Origin: Paenibacillus sp. YN15
GTDB lineage: Bacteria; Bacillota; Bacilli; Paenibacillales; NBRC-103111
Length of the DNA: 64,000 nucleotides
Reading direction: 5' to 3'
NCBI RefSeq assembly: GCF_003285005.1
Contig: NZ_QMFA01000015.1
Coordinates: 62,001-126,000 of the forward strand
Below the pieces are notes generated by a model, which worked only from the letters and a program-made list of their open reading frames with translations, was not told the DNA's origin and made no database searches. Shown one piece after another: positions 1 through 8,660 of the stretch. Both the position numbers and the translations under genes were made by a program. Within the stretch, counting starts at the first letter, position 1; each line of letters begins with the position of its first letter.

Positions 1-1
1 G

Positions 2-349
2 GATAATCCGCAATTTGTCCAGGCCCAGGCGATCCAGAACCAGACCTTCATTCTGTCGCCCCATCCCTATACCCGGAATCCGGCGGCGGTGCAGGTGAAT
101 ACGGAGCTGAACGGCAGGAAGCCCAAGGAAACGGTGGGCAAAATTCTGGAGGGATATCTGGCCGGGCAAATCAAGGACGTAAAGGCGGAGCTGGCCAAGC
201 TGTCCACAGGCTACAACAAGGGGCTGCAGGAATCCCTGGACAAGGTGAAGCAATCCGGCGGGAAGATTGATGCCGGAGACTACCGGTTCCCCAATTGGAC
301 ACCCTTCACTCCCTACTCCACGGACAAATACAAGGAATTGGCGCAATAA
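2..349 (+). CDS. ABC transporter sugar-binding protein, C-terminal part
   Basis: The reading frame is open from the window edge to a TAA at 347-349, so only about the last 115 residues are present. The segment is hydrophilic and ends in a proline/aromatic-rich tail (FPNWTPFTPYSTDKY), as in the C-lobes of family 1 extracellular solute-binding proteins. It lies 15 bases before a MalF-type permease, the usual order for a carbohydrate-uptake operon, which makes a membrane-anchored substrate-binding lipoprotein the best call. The signal peptide and sugar-binding N-lobe are outside the window, so the substrate cannot be read. The sulfatase gene downstream suggests a sulfated oligosaccharide, which is inference. 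Confidence 0.7.
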   Translation, partial: DNPQFVQAQAIQNQTFILSPHPYTRNPAAVQVNTELNGRKPKETVGKILEGYLAGQIKDVKAELAKLSTGYNKGLQESLDKVKQSGGKIDAGDYRFPNWTPFTPYSTDKYKELAQ

Positions 350-364
350 ACGGAGGAAACTGAT

Positions 365-1330
365 ATGTCCATCCGCATGCCCTATGCCCCCTCCAGGGGG
401 CTTCCGGCCGCTTCGGCCACCGCCGGAGTCCTGAGGCGCAGAAGGAGACGCTATCTGTGGGCGTATCTTTTTCTGCTGCCCCAGCTGGTATTCTTCTTCG
501 TATTCACGGTGTATCCCATTGTGATGAGCTACGTATACGCGCTTTATGAATGGAGCGGCATCGGGCCTTTGGAAAATTTCGTGGGAGCGGCCAATTTCAT
601 CAGATTGCTGAAGGAGGCCCCCTTCTGGAACGCTCTGGGCAACAGCCTGGTCTATATTGCAGCTCAAACGGCCCTGCTCCTGCCCTCTACCCTGCTTCTG
701 GCGCTGGTGCTGAATCAGGCGCGGTTCAAGGGGAAGGTGTTCTACCGGACCCTCTATTTTCTTCCGGTGGTCACCACCACCTCCACAGTGGGGATTATCA
801 TGAAGTTTATTTTCGGCAATGAGGATGCCCTGGTGAACGGAGTGCTGCTCCGGCTGGGGCTGATTGACCGGCCCGTACCCTGGCTGGGCCAGTCCGGCAC
901 GGCCATGGCGGTGCTGATTCTGATCGGCTCATGGAAATTCTTCGGCATGATGATGGTATACTGGCTGGCCGGGCTGCAGTCCCTGCCCAAGGATGCCTTC
1001 GAGGCGGCCAGGGCCGACGGGGCCGGACCCTGGCAGACCTTCCGCTACATTACGCTGCCGCTGCTGGCTCCCGTAGGCGCCGTCATTCTGCTGCTGGCGG
1101 TGGTGAACAGCATGCATGTGTTCGACCTGGTAAAAACACTGACCGGCGGCGGCCCTTATTTTGCCACGGAAACGGTGGATCTTTATATCTATAATTACGC
1201 TTTTAACACCAGCGGCTTCCCCCAGATCGGCTTTGCCTCCGCAGCGGGGATTGTGTTCGGGCTGACGGTTTTCCTGCTGACCCTGGCGCTTTCGTGGATT
1301 GTGCGGGCGGCGCGGAGAAGGGGCGTATAG
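365..1330 (+). CDS. Carbohydrate ABC transporter permease, MalF/UgpA type
   Basis: A 321-residue inner-membrane protein with a basic N-terminus (RRRRRR near residue 25) and about six hydrophobic segments. It carries the EAA loop of binding-protein-dependent permeases, EAARADGAGPWQTFRYITLPLL, which contacts the ATPase. The start ATG follows the purine-rich AAACGGAGGAAAC. It sits 15 bases after the binding-protein gene and 15 bases before the second permease, so the three are one operon. No ATPase gene is seen; CUT1 systems in Firmicutes commonly share an MsmX-type ATPase encoded elsewhere. Confidence 0.9.
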   Translation: MSIRMPYAPSRGLPAASATAGVLRRRRRRYLWAYLFLLPQLVFFFVFTVYPIVMSYVYALYEWSGIGPLENFVGAANFIRLLKEAPFWNALGNSLVYIAAQTALLLPSTLLLALVLNQARFKGKVFYRTLYFLPVVTTTSTVGIIMKFIFGNEDALVNGVLLRLGLIDRPVPWLGQSGTAMAVLILIGSWKFFGMMMVYWLAGLQSLPKDAFEAARADGAGPWQTFRYITLPLLAPVGAVILLLAVVNSMHVFDLVKTLTGGGPYFATETVDLYIYNYAFNTSGFPQIGFASAAGIVFGLTVFLLTLALSWIVRAARRRGV

Positions 1331-1345
1331 AGGTATTGCAGGACA

Positions 1346-2215
1346 GTGAAGAAAAAAAGAAAGGATGCTGGCTGGCCCATGCTTACTCGTAAAGTATTTT
1401 CCGCAAAGGCTCTGACCCATCTCCTGCTGCTGCTTGCGGGGGCGGTGTGGATTTATCCCTTTGTCTGGATGATTTTCTCCTCGCTCAAAACCAATACGGA
1501 ATACCTGACAGCCGGCATCCGGCTCCTGCCCGCCTCCCCCCAATGGGAAAATTATGCCCGGGCCTGGCGGGTGGGCGGGTTCTCCGATTATTTCCTGAAC
1601 TCGGTTATCGTCACGGGAGCCACCGTTGCCATCGTGGTCATCTTATGCGCGCTTGCCGGGTATGCCCTGGGGCGGGTGAGATTTCCCGGACGGACGGTGT
1701 GCATTGCGGTGCTGACGGCCACCATGTTCATTCCCAAGGGCTACACTATTATCCCCATCTATCAGATCATCAAGGGGCTGGGGCTGCTGAACACCATGCC
1801 CGGGGTGATACTGGCGGAATCCTCCGGAGCCCATGTGCTGTTTATTCTGCTGTACATGTCGTATTTTCAGGGTTTGCCCAAGGAGCTGGAGGAATCCTCG
1901 GAAATGGACGGCAACGGTTTTGTGGGGACCTTCGCCAGGATCATGCTGCCCTTGTCCAAGCCGATTATCGCTACCACGGCCATTATGCAGGCCATTTGGA
2001 CGTGGAATTCATTTTTTGTGCCGCTGATTTTTACGCTGAACAAGCCGGAGCTGCGAACGCTGGCGGTGGGCATGTTTTCCTTTGCGGGGGAGCATACGGT
2101 GGATTGGTCGGGAATGACCGCCGGGGCCTCCATTTCCCTGCTGCCGGTGATGCTGGTGTTTGTGGTGTTCCAGCGCTACTTTATCGAGGGCATCTCGGGA
2201 GCCGTTAAGGGCTGA
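1346..2215 (+). CDS. Carbohydrate ABC transporter permease, MalG type
   Basis: A 289-residue multi-pass protein with the MalG-type N-terminal membrane helix, an IYPFVWM segment and the EAA-like loop ELEESSEMDGNGFVGTFARIMLP. It should form the heterodimeric pore with the product of 365-1330. The ORF opens with GTG at 1346, where the ribosome site is weak; ATG at 1379, preceded by AAAGGA, is a credible alternative and would remove a lysine-rich N-terminal extension. The end of the protein (YFIEGISGAVKG) is the usual terminus of this family. Confidence 0.9.
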   Translation: MKKKRKDAGWPMLTRKVFSAKALTHLLLLLAGAVWIYPFVWMIFSSLKTNTEYLTAGIRLLPASPQWENYARAWRVGGFSDYFLNSVIVTGATVAIVVILCALAGYALGRVRFPGRTVCIAVLTATMFIPKGYTIIPIYQIIKGLGLLNTMPGVILAESSGAHVLFILLYMSYFQGLPKELEESSEMDGNGFVGTFARIMLPLSKPIIATTAIMQAIWTWNSFFVPLIFTLNKPELRTLAVGMFSFAGEHTVDWSGMTAGASISLLPVMLVFVVFQRYFIEGISGAVKG

Positions 2216-2243
2216 AACCGGGGGCCGGGGGAGGAAAAAGAAC

Positions 2244-3731
2244 ATGGGCAAACAACCCCATATTGTGATATTCAATCCGGATCAATGGCGCAGCGACGTC
2301 ATGGGGCATCTGGGCAATCCGGCGGCGGTGACGCCCAATCTGGACCGGCTGGTGGAGACGGACGCCGTTTCCTTCAGCAGCGCCTTCTGCCAGAATCCGG
2401 TCTGCACCCCAAGCCGCTGCTCCTTCATGAGCGGCTGGTATCCCCATGTGCGGGGCCACCGCACCATGTACCATATGATGCAGCCGGATGAGCCGGTGCT
2501 GCTGCGGACGCTGAAGGAGGCGGGCTACACCGTTTGGTGGGGCGGCAAAAATGATCTGGTCCCGGCGGAAACCGGCTTTGACGCTTATTGCGACATCAAG
2601 TACAGGCCGGAGCGGCTGCCCCGCCCGGAAACCAATCTGCACGGGGCGGATGGCTGGCGGGGAGCCCCCGACGGGGACAACTACTACTCCTTCTATGCCG
2701 GGCGGCTGGAGAAAGGGGAGGACGAGGAAAGCTACTATGACATGGATTGGGCGCTTGTCCGGGGAGCGGCGGATTTCATCCGGGAGAGCCCCAAGGACAA
2801 GCCCCTCTGCCTGTATCTTCCTCTGTTGTATCCCCATCCGCCCTATGGAGTGGAGGAGCCGTGGTTCAGCGTGACCGACCGTAGCAAGCTGCCTCCGCGG
2901 ATTCCCGCCCCGGAGGACTGGCAGGGCAAACCCGGCATCCTGAAGGGAATCAGCCAGGGGCAGGGTCTCCAGGGCTGGACCGAGGAGCGGTGGGATGAGC
3001 TGCGCGCCACCTATTACGGCATGTGCTCCCGGGTGGACGCCCAGTTTGGCCTGGTGCTGGAGGCGCTGCGGGAGGCGGGGATTTATGACGACACGGCGGT
3101 GTTCTTCTTTTCGGACCACGGGGATTTTACCGGAGATTTCGGTTTGGTGGAAAAAACGCAGAACACCTTCGAGGACTGCTTGACCCGGGTGCCGTTTATC
3201 GTGAAGCCGCCCGCTTCCCGGAAGGTGAAACCCGGGGTCCGGGACGCCCTGGTGGAGCTGATCGATTTCCCGGCCACCGTGGAGGATTTCACCGGGATTG
3301 CGCCGGCCCATACCCACTTCGGGCGTTCCCTGGGACCGCTTGTGGCCGGGGAAAGGTCGGAGCACCGGGATGCGGTGTTCTGCGAGGGAGGCCGTCTCCA
3401 CGGCGAAACCCAGGCCATGGAGCTGGAGAGCACATCGTCAGGCGGGCTGGAGGTTTCCCATGGGCTGTATTGGCCCAGGCTGAAGCTCCAGCGGGAGGAA
3501 GGGCCGGAGCATACCAAGGCGGTGATGTGCCGCACCCGCCGGTACAAGTATGTGCGCCGGGTCTATGAGCAGGATGAGCTCTACGATCTGGAGCAGGACC
3601 CCGGCGAGACGGTAAACCGGATCGGCGATCCGGCTCTGGCGGAGGTGCTGGCCGGGCTGAAGGAGCGGCTCCTGAGTTTTTATCAGGAGACTTGCGATGC
3701 TGTGCCGCATAAGGCCAACCGGCGCTTTTAG
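2244..3731 (+). CDS. Sulfatase (formylglycine-dependent, type I)
   Basis: A 495-residue alkaline-phosphatase-superfamily sulfatase. The N-terminus shows the metal-binding start (PHIVIFNPDQWRSD) and the signature CTPSR about 55 residues in. The cysteine is the residue normally oxidised to formylglycine and the arginine belongs to the C-x-P-x-R motif. A second metal motif, FFSDHGDFTGDFGL, follows in the middle. The start chosen is ATG 2244 behind GAGGAAAAAG; an in-frame upstream GTG at 2160 lies inside the permease gene. No signal peptide is seen, so the enzyme is probably cytoplasmic and acts on imported sugars. It follows the two permeases by 28 bases and should be co-transcribed. A maturation enzyme is not in the window. 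Confidence 0.9.
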   Translation: MGKQPHIVIFNPDQWRSDVMGHLGNPAAVTPNLDRLVETDAVSFSSAFCQNPVCTPSRCSFMSGWYPHVRGHRTMYHMMQPDEPVLLRTLKEAGYTVWWGGKNDLVPAETGFDAYCDIKYRPERLPRPETNLHGADGWRGAPDGDNYYSFYAGRLEKGEDEESYYDMDWALVRGAADFIRESPKDKPLCLYLPLLYPHPPYGVEEPWFSVTDRSKLPPRIPAPEDWQGKPGILKGISQGQGLQGWTEERWDELRATYYGMCSRVDAQFGLVLEALREAGIYDDTAVFFFSDHGDFTGDFGLVEKTQNTFEDCLTRVPFIVKPPASRKVKPGVRDALVELIDFPATVEDFTGIAPAHTHFGRSLGPLVAGERSEHRDAVFCEGGRLHGETQAMELESTSSGGLEVSHGLYWPRLKLQREEGPEHTKAVMCRTRRYKYVRRVYEQDELYDLEQDPGETVNRIGDPALAEVLAGLKERLLSFYQETCDAVPHKANRRF

Positions 3732-4071
3732 GCCGCCGGGGCCGGGCAGCAGCCCAGCCAGGCGGCGCCAGCGTATACCCGAAGCGTAGGCAACGGCGGA
3801 CATGCTCCGGAAGCTCCTTCCCGGTGAAGTTTGGGGCAGCTCCCACGTTTGAAGCAGCCGATGCCTGCTATCCGGACTGACGATCCGTTATTGTCCGCAT
3901 TTTCATCATTTTGAGCATTTCGCGGACCCTGGATTCCTTATTTGCCCTACTGCACGACCAAACCGGCTGTTTTGCGACTCTTAGCGGATCGTCTGTCCGC
4001 GTAGAGACCAAAACGCCGGTTTTTCGCGAAATAACGGAACCTCAATCCGTTTGCCCAGCGGCCGATAGCCA
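3732..4071. repeat. Gene-free stretch with four copies of a dispersed 19-bp repeat
   Basis: No convincing gene is seen. The stretch holds four copies of a 19-base element with consensus TARSGRAWCNNNNNRTCCG: minus strand at 3874-3890 and 3922-3940, plus strand at 3982-4000 (TAGCGGATCGTCTGTCCGC) and 4032-4050 (TAACGGAACCTCAATCCGT). Copies are about 40-60 bases apart and switch orientation. The same element occurs at 8348-8475, 10824-10965 and 31805-31822. Confidence 0.75.
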
Positions 4072-4118
4072 TTGACATAACGGACAACCAGATGCTAGGC
4101 TGGAGTTACCGATAACTC
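4072..4118 (+). promoter_or_regulatory. Promoter with LacI-type operator before the DUF4177-rbsD genes
   Basis: A perfect -35 TTGACA (4072-4077) is followed after 18 bases by a poor -10 TAGGCT (4096-4101). Immediately after it is the near-perfect palindrome GAGTTACCGATAACTC (4103-4118), with a CG centre as in LacI/GalR-family operators. The position over the start region fits repression. The 12-base core GTTACCGATAAC is identical at 9569-9580. No LacI-type gene is in the window. Confidence 0.6.
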
Positions 4119-4178
4119 AACGCGAACCGTCCGTAAAGAGTGAACAGGGCGGGAACCAGGAAAGCAGGAGGAGGATAC

Positions 4179-4388
4179 ATGATGAAGCGTTTGAAATGGG
4201 AGTATCTCGTCTCCCATACCGAAGAGGAGCTGGCGCAGCTGGGACAGGAGGGCTGGGAGCTGGTGTCCGTTGTGCCCGCGGCTAACGGGACAGACAGGTT
4301 CTATTACAAGCGCCCGGCGCCTACAGTAAGCGAGAGTATTACGCTGGAGCAGCGGTCCAGGGTAATGCAGGAGGGACGGAAGGCATGA
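4179..4388 (+). CDS. DUF4177 family small protein
   Basis: A 69-residue protein of the DUF4177 type: KWEYLVSHTEEELAQLGQEGWELVSV followed by a short beta hairpin (DRFYYKRP). The pattern is a beta strand, a helix carrying LGQEGWELV, then strands. The start is ATG 4179 (or 4182) behind AGGAGGAGGA; an upstream in-frame GTG at 4140 is less likely. The stop overlaps the start of the next gene by four bases (ATGA), so translation is probably coupled to the RbsD-like gene. The biochemical role of DUF4177 proteins is not known. Confidence 0.75.
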   Translation: MMKRLKWEYLVSHTEEELAQLGQEGWELVSVVPAANGTDRFYYKRPAPTVSESITLEQRSRVMQEGRKA

Positions 4389-4771
4389 GAAAAGGCGGCA
4401 TTCTTCATCCCGGTATAAGCAGGCTTTTGTCGGAGACGGGACATACGGACCTGATTACCATCAGCGACCGGGGCTTTCCGGTGCCTATGGGCGTGGAGCG
4501 GATCGACCTGGGGCTGGTAGCGGGGATTCCTACCGTGATGGATGTGCTGGCAGCCATCGACGGGGAATTCATCATCGACACGGTTATTATTGCAGAGGAG
4601 ATGAAAGGGGCCAGCCCCGGGCGTTACCGGGAGCTGCAGGAGCGGTTTCCCCATGTGCATATCCGTGCTGTCCCGCATCTGGAGTTTAAGCAGATCGCTC
4701 CGGAATCCCGCGCCGTCATCAAGACAGGGGACGCAATCCCTTACGCCAACGTCATCCTTGTGTCCGGCTAA
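4385..4771 (+). CDS. rbsD: D-ribose pyranase (RbsD/FucU mutarotase family)
   Basis: A 128-residue protein matching RbsD over its whole length: MRKGGILHPGISRLLSETGHTD with the conserved catalytic histidine at residue 20, ISDRGFPVP, and the C-terminal block GDAIPYANVILVSG. RbsD converts the pyranose form of D-ribose to the furanose used by ribokinase; the FucU branch acts on fucose. Here there are no ribose transporter or kinase genes beside it. The neighbours are a DUF4177 gene and a Gfo/Idh/MocA dehydrogenase, so the true sugar may be different. The promoter with the LacI-type operator lies at 4072-4118. Confidence 0.88.
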   Translation: MRKGGILHPGISRLLSETGHTDLITISDRGFPVPMGVERIDLGLVAGIPTVMDVLAAIDGEFIIDTVIIAEEMKGASPGRYRELQERFPHVHIRAVPHLEFKQIAPESRAVIKTGDAIPYANVILVSG

Positions 4772-4888
4772 GCTGCCTGCTGGCGTTTACCCATACACAG
4801 CCGGTTTCCGCGGCGGATACAGCCCGAGATTCCAACGCAGCCTTTTTGGGGTAAAGATTCCTATCTTGCCACAAGGAGGCCTTTTGTC

Positions 4889-6073
4889 ATGAAACCTATT
4901 CAAGCTTGTGTAATTGGCACCGGTTTCGTTGGTCTGGCTCATATTGAGGCTGTCCGGAGGCTGGGCTTTGTTCAGGTGGTCGCCCTGGTGGAGCCTAATG
5001 CCAAGTCGGCGGAGGCCAATGCCAGAGAGCTGGGCATTCCCCGCTGGTATACCCACTACGAGGAGATGCTCCAGGACCGGGACATCCAGGTGGTCCACAA
5101 CTGTACCCCCAATCATCTGCATTTTCCCATTAACCGGGAAGTGATCCTAAGCGGCAAGCATATTCTGTCGGAGAAGCCGTTGGCCATATCAACCTGGGAA
5201 ACCAAAGAGCTGCTGCGGCTGGCCCGGGAGAACAAGGTGGCGCATGGCGTCAATTTCAATTACAGGCAATATCCCATTATCAAGCAGCTGGCCTATATGG
5301 TCCAAAACGGGGAGCTGGGAAAGGTTCATCTCCTGCACGGCAGCTATCTCCAGGACTGGCTGCTGCTTCCCACGGATTATAATTGGCGGCTGGACCCGGC
5401 CATCGGCGGTGAATCCCGGGCTGTGGCGGATATCGGGTCCCATTGGTGCGACACGGTGCAATACGTCACCGGCCAGAAGATTACCCGGGTCTGTGCGGAT
5501 CTGTCCACTGTGCTTCCGGTACGGACCAAACCGGCGCGCAAACGGGATACTTATGAACGTCCGGAAGCGGCAGAGGATGGCGCGCCGGATATGGACGAAG
5601 CGGGGGAAACGGTGGCGGTGTCCACCGAGGATTATGCCTCCGTCCTGCTGCAGTTTGACGGTGGGGGGAAGGGTGCCTTTACTGTCTCCCAGGTCAGCGC
5701 CGGCCGCAAAAACCGCCTGACCTTCGAGCTGGCGGGCAGTCTGAAATCCGCCTTCTGGAACCAGGAGGAGCCGGAGAAGCTGTGGGTGGGGCATCGTGAC
5801 CGGCCCAATGAAATTCTCCTGTCCGATCCGGCATTGTTCGCCCCGGAGGCCCTGGCCTCCCCTCATTATCCAGGCGGCCATAACGAAGGCTGGCCCGATT
5901 CCCTGCGGAATATGATGTTCCACTTCTATTCCTTTATCCGGGAGGGGAAGGACCCGCTGCGGGATCAGGGGGATTTCGCCACCTTTGCGGACGGCCACCG
6001 GGCCATGTGCATTACGGAGGCGGTGCTGGCCAGCCACCGGGCCGGAGGCTGGGTGGAGGTGCGCTGCGACTAA
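4889..6073 (+). CDS. Gfo/Idh/MocA family NAD(P)-dependent dehydrogenase
   Basis: A 394-residue oxidoreductase. The Rossmann fold begins at once (ACVIGTGFVGLAHIEAV), followed by CTPNHLHFP and the hallmark EKPLAIS around residue 95, whose lysine is part of the active site. The C-terminal alpha/beta half holds GGESRAVADIGSHWCD, with the conserved aspartate and histidine. Such enzymes oxidise or reduce sugars, inositols and amino sugars. The start ATG follows CAAGGAGGCC. It lies 117 bases after the RbsD-like gene and probably belongs to the same sugar-catabolic unit; the substrate cannot be read from the sequence. Confidence 0.88.
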   Translation: MKPIQACVIGTGFVGLAHIEAVRRLGFVQVVALVEPNAKSAEANARELGIPRWYTHYEEMLQDRDIQVVHNCTPNHLHFPINREVILSGKHILSEKPLAISTWETKELLRLARENKVAHGVNFNYRQYPIIKQLAYMVQNGELGKVHLLHGSYLQDWLLLPTDYNWRLDPAIGGESRAVADIGSHWCDTVQYVTGQKITRVCADLSTVLPVRTKPARKRDTYERPEAAEDGAPDMDEAGETVAVSTEDYASVLLQFDGGGKGAFTVSQVSAGRKNRLTFELAGSLKSAFWNQEEPEKLWVGHRDRPNEILLSDPALFAPEALASPHYPGGHNEGWPDSLRNMMFHFYSFIREGKDPLRDQGDFATFADGHRAMCITEAVLASHRAGGWVEVRCD

Positions 6074-6084
6074 AGAGCTCTCCA

Positions 6085-6113
6085 TTGTGAAAGGCGGCGC
6101 TAGTCTTTATAAT
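6085..6113 (+). promoter_or_regulatory. Sigma-A promoter before the enoate-reductase remnant
   Basis: TTGTGA (6085-6090), a 17-base spacer and a perfect TATAAT (6108-6113). The transcript would begin near 6120 and run through the gene fragment to the terminator at 6366, or onward to the exporter gene at 6480. Confidence 0.6.
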
Positions 6114-6349
6114 ATGGAACAGACGAATCCAAAGACAATGCGGTGGTTATTGAGAGCAAGGGGCAATTGACGGAGTATCCCTGTGATTCGGTGGTGGTGG
6201 CCATCGGCGCCAGATCCCGGAATTTAGCGGAAATTTCCTCCTACTGCAACGCCAAGGGCATCCCGTGCCATGTCATCGGCGATGCGGTTCGCGCCCGCAG
6301 AGCGCTGAACGCTGTGGCGGAAGCCAACGAAGTGGCCCGCGCCATCTAG
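6113..6349 (+). pseudogene. Remnant of an enoate reductase / NADH:flavin oxidoreductase (C-terminal end only)
   Basis: The frame is open from 6113 to a TAG at 6347-6349 and contains about 77 residues. The sequence DSVVVAIGARSRN, GIPCHVIGDAVRARRALNAVAEANEVARAI matches the extreme C-terminus of the FAD/NAD-binding domain of 2,4-dienoyl-CoA or enoate reductases. The rest of that roughly 650-residue enzyme, including the flavin barrel and Fe-S cysteines, is absent. No good start codon or ribosome site is seen, so this is called a gene relic. A strong promoter has ended up right in front of it. Confidence 0.75.
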
Positions 6350-6365
6350 CCTTTCATCATGTGAA

Positions 6366-6399
6366 GGGACAACCGCTGCTAGGGTTGTTCCTTTTTTTT
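6366..6399 (+). terminator. Rho-independent terminator
   Basis: Stem GGGACAACC (6366-6374) with GGTTGTTCC (6383-6391), an 8-base loop and eight Ts. It ends the relic's transcript. Confidence 0.85.
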
Positions 6400-6479
6400 G
6401 AATCCTTTTTCCCCGAAAAGACGTAAAATAGCACAGACTGTGTTTTTACCCAAATAAACGAAAATGGAGAACCGCATCT

Positions 6480-7577
6480 ATGCCGGACCATAAGCTGTTT
6501 CGGGCAGGGCTTTGGCTCCTGCTGGCCTTTCTGTTGATATGGGTGGGCTCCCAGATCAACTATGTGTTCCTCAGCCCTTTGATCACGATTATTCAAACCC
6601 TGCTGACACCGCTGATTATTGCCGGACTGCTGTTCTTCTTGTTGCGCGCTCCGGTGAAGCTGCTGGCAGCCCGCAAGGTGCCCAAGGTCATTGCCATTCT
6701 GATTGTGTATCTGGTCCTGATCGGACTGCTGACCCTGCTTATGGTTACAGTCGGGCCCAAAATTCAGGCGCAATTCGGCCAACTGACCGCTAGCCTGCCG
6801 GGCTTTATCCAGAATGCGGTCACCGGCAGCTACGAGCTTATTCAATCGGAGCGGTTTGCCAGCCTGCTCAACAGCTCCAACATTAACATTGATGAGCTGG
6901 CGGCCCGGGCCTCGGAAATCGGGATGAGCCTGCTTAATCTGACCAGCGGCTATCTCTCCCGTTTTCTGGGGGTTGTGGTGAACTTTGTGCTGGTGCTGGT
7001 GATGGTGCCGTTTATCCTGTTCTATTTTCTCAAGGATGGGGACAAAATGTTTCAGGGCTTCCTCCGTGTGATTCCGGAGAAGCGCCGCGAGCGGATGCGC
7101 CATCTGCTGGAGGATCTGGACAGAACCATCGGGCTGTTTATCCGCGGCCAGTTTACGGTGGCAGTATGCGTGGGGATTTTGTTGTGGATCGGGTACCAGA
7201 TTATTGGCCTGAAGTTTGCCATTATTCTGGCCTTGATCTCCATGGTGACCAATGTAATTCCCTATATCGGGGCTTTTCTGGCCGCGGTTCCGGCCGTTCT
7301 TGTGGGCCTGTCCCATTCGCCCGGCCTTGCCCTCAAGGTGCTGATCGTCACGATTATCGCCCAGCAGCTGGAAGGGAATCTCCTGTCCCCGTGGATTGTG
7401 GGAAAAGGGCTGAATATCCATCCCCTGACCATCATTCTGCTGCTGCTGGCGGCGGGAGCTTTTATGGGGCCGTTGGGGCTGTTGTTTGCCGTACCCGTGT
7501 ATGCCGTCTTCAAGATTGTGCTGACCCATCTGCTGCAATGGAAAAAGGCGAGGGCTCAGGAGGAGCCTTCGGGCTAA
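6480..7577 (+). CDS. AI-2E family transporter (PerM/YtvI-like membrane protein)
   Basis: A 365-residue membrane protein with the AI-2E layout: two or three N-terminal helices, a soluble stretch at about 110-150 (PKIQAQFGQLTASLPGFIQ), then a cluster of five helices. It has the conserved PFILFYFLKDGDKM and the end motif GPLGLLFAVPVYAVFKI. Members export autoinducer-2 or act as Na+/H+ antiporters; the role here is open. The ATG at 6480 follows AATGGAGAACC. It stands alone behind the terminator at 6366. Confidence 0.88.
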   Translation: MPDHKLFRAGLWLLLAFLLIWVGSQINYVFLSPLITIIQTLLTPLIIAGLLFFLLRAPVKLLAARKVPKVIAILIVYLVLIGLLTLLMVTVGPKIQAQFGQLTASLPGFIQNAVTGSYELIQSERFASLLNSSNINIDELAARASEIGMSLLNLTSGYLSRFLGVVVNFVLVLVMVPFILFYFLKDGDKMFQGFLRVIPEKRRERMRHLLEDLDRTIGLFIRGQFTVAVCVGILLWIGYQIIGLKFAIILALISMVTNVIPYIGAFLAAVPAVLVGLSHSPGLALKVLIVTIIAQQLEGNLLSPWIVGKGLNIHPLTIILLLLAAGAFMGPLGLLFAVPVYAVFKIVLTHLLQWKKARAQEEPSG

Positions 7578-7650
7578 CGCATGTTCGTTTGGCTTCTATC
7601 GTTCATATGATGCTATGTGTTGCATTCATATAATGATAGGAGTGGTTGAG

Positions 7651-8220
7651 ATGAAAGCACGTCCAGGCACTGCCATTGCCAGGAAAATCATCCGCAGGCC
7701 CCGCAGTGCAGGCTTGCCCAAGAGTCAACTGATGGAGATGTACCGGAACCAGGTGAAAAAATTCCACACCGCCCGCACGCCGGTTATTACCCAGCGGACG
7801 ATATCCATCGGCACGGACGGCAATTGGTTTAATGCGGCGGTAATCGAGCGCCATCCCGATTGGGTGGCCGTAGCCAATGCCAATTACGTCTGGTATTCCG
7901 GCAATTTGAGCCGGGAAAATGCCATTGTCTCCACCCGGTTCACCCTCTCCCAGCAGAGAAGGATTCTCTCCGCATCGTTGTTTCTTGCCGTGGATAATTA
8001 CGCCACAGTCATCATCAACGGCGTGCCGCTGGTCTATGACGGGCCGACCAATCAGACCTCCAACTTTAATCCGGGGCGCACCTTCAACATTGCCAGCTTC
8101 CTGCGCAGAGGCCGGAATGATGTGGTGATCATCGCCTTTAACTTTGAAGGGGCGAGAACAGCTGCCAGTCCTGCCGGGGTTGCCGCCAGATTGGATATCC
8201 GCCAGTCCGCCCCGGAGTAA
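7651..8220 (+). CDS. Unknown protein with a galactose-binding-like beta-sandwich segment
   Basis: I do not recognise a named family. The 189-residue protein starts at ATG 7651 behind GATAGGAGTGG; an earlier in-frame ATG at 7615 lacks a ribosome site. The first 35 residues are very basic (RKIIRRPRS, KKFHTARTP). Residues from about 45 to the end alternate strands and turns: WVAVANANYVWYS, then LFLAVDNYATVIINGVPL and FLRRGRNDVVIIAFNFEG. The pattern of a DNYA-type strand followed by an RRGRN-type strand resembles jelly-roll binding domains that present a substitute side-group pocket. There is no signal peptide. A good terminator follows. Confidence 0.6.
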   Translation: MKARPGTAIARKIIRRPRSAGLPKSQLMEMYRNQVKKFHTARTPVITQRTISIGTDGNWFNAAVIERHPDWVAVANANYVWYSGNLSRENAIVSTRFTLSQQRRILSASLFLAVDNYATVIINGVPLVYDGPTNQTSNFNPGRTFNIASFLRRGRNDVVIIAFNFEGARTAASPAGVAARLDIRQSAPE

Positions 8221-8242
8221 GGGGGAGGCAGAGAAAGCCGGA

Positions 8243-8285
8243 CAGCACTTCAGCTCCTGACGGGCTGCTGGAGTGCTGTTTTTTT
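8243..8285 (+). terminator. Rho-independent terminator
   Basis: CAGCACTTCAGC (8243-8254) pairs with GCTGGAGTGCTG (8267-8278), one G-U pair, followed by seven Ts. Confidence 0.9.
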
Positions 8286-8530
8286 CGTCACAGTTGAGTG
8301 GACAGATAATCCATTATTTTCCTAATATGGTCCGTTTTCGGATTTACACGGACAGACGTTCCGCTATTTTGCTCCGGAAGCGTGGAATCCCCCGCTTTTT
8401 CAGATTTAACGGATCGTGAGTCCGCGGGGGAGAAAAAAAGGCGGATTTTAGTGAATTAGCGGAACCACAGTCCGTCAAACTCAAATGTCTGGATAAACGC
8501 GCAGCCCCAAAGGACGCCGCAGGCGTTTTT
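8286..8530. repeat. Gene-free stretch with three copies of the dispersed 19-bp repeat
   Basis: Copies at 8348-8366 (minus strand), 8407-8425 (TAACGGATCGTGAGTCCGC) and 8457-8475 (TAGCGGAACCACAGTCCGT). A short ACGCC/GGCGT hairpin before Ts near 8514-8531 may be a weak terminator. No gene is seen. Confidence 0.75.
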
Positions 8531-8660
8531 TACTTCAGGAATGGATCAATGTGGTAAAATAGAGATATGTATGTATCCGAAACTATTTTTTTATGGCTGT
8601 GATGCTGGGTATGCTATTGTTTTCCGCTATTATGCTGTTGAAGTAGGAGGCTGTTTGCAC

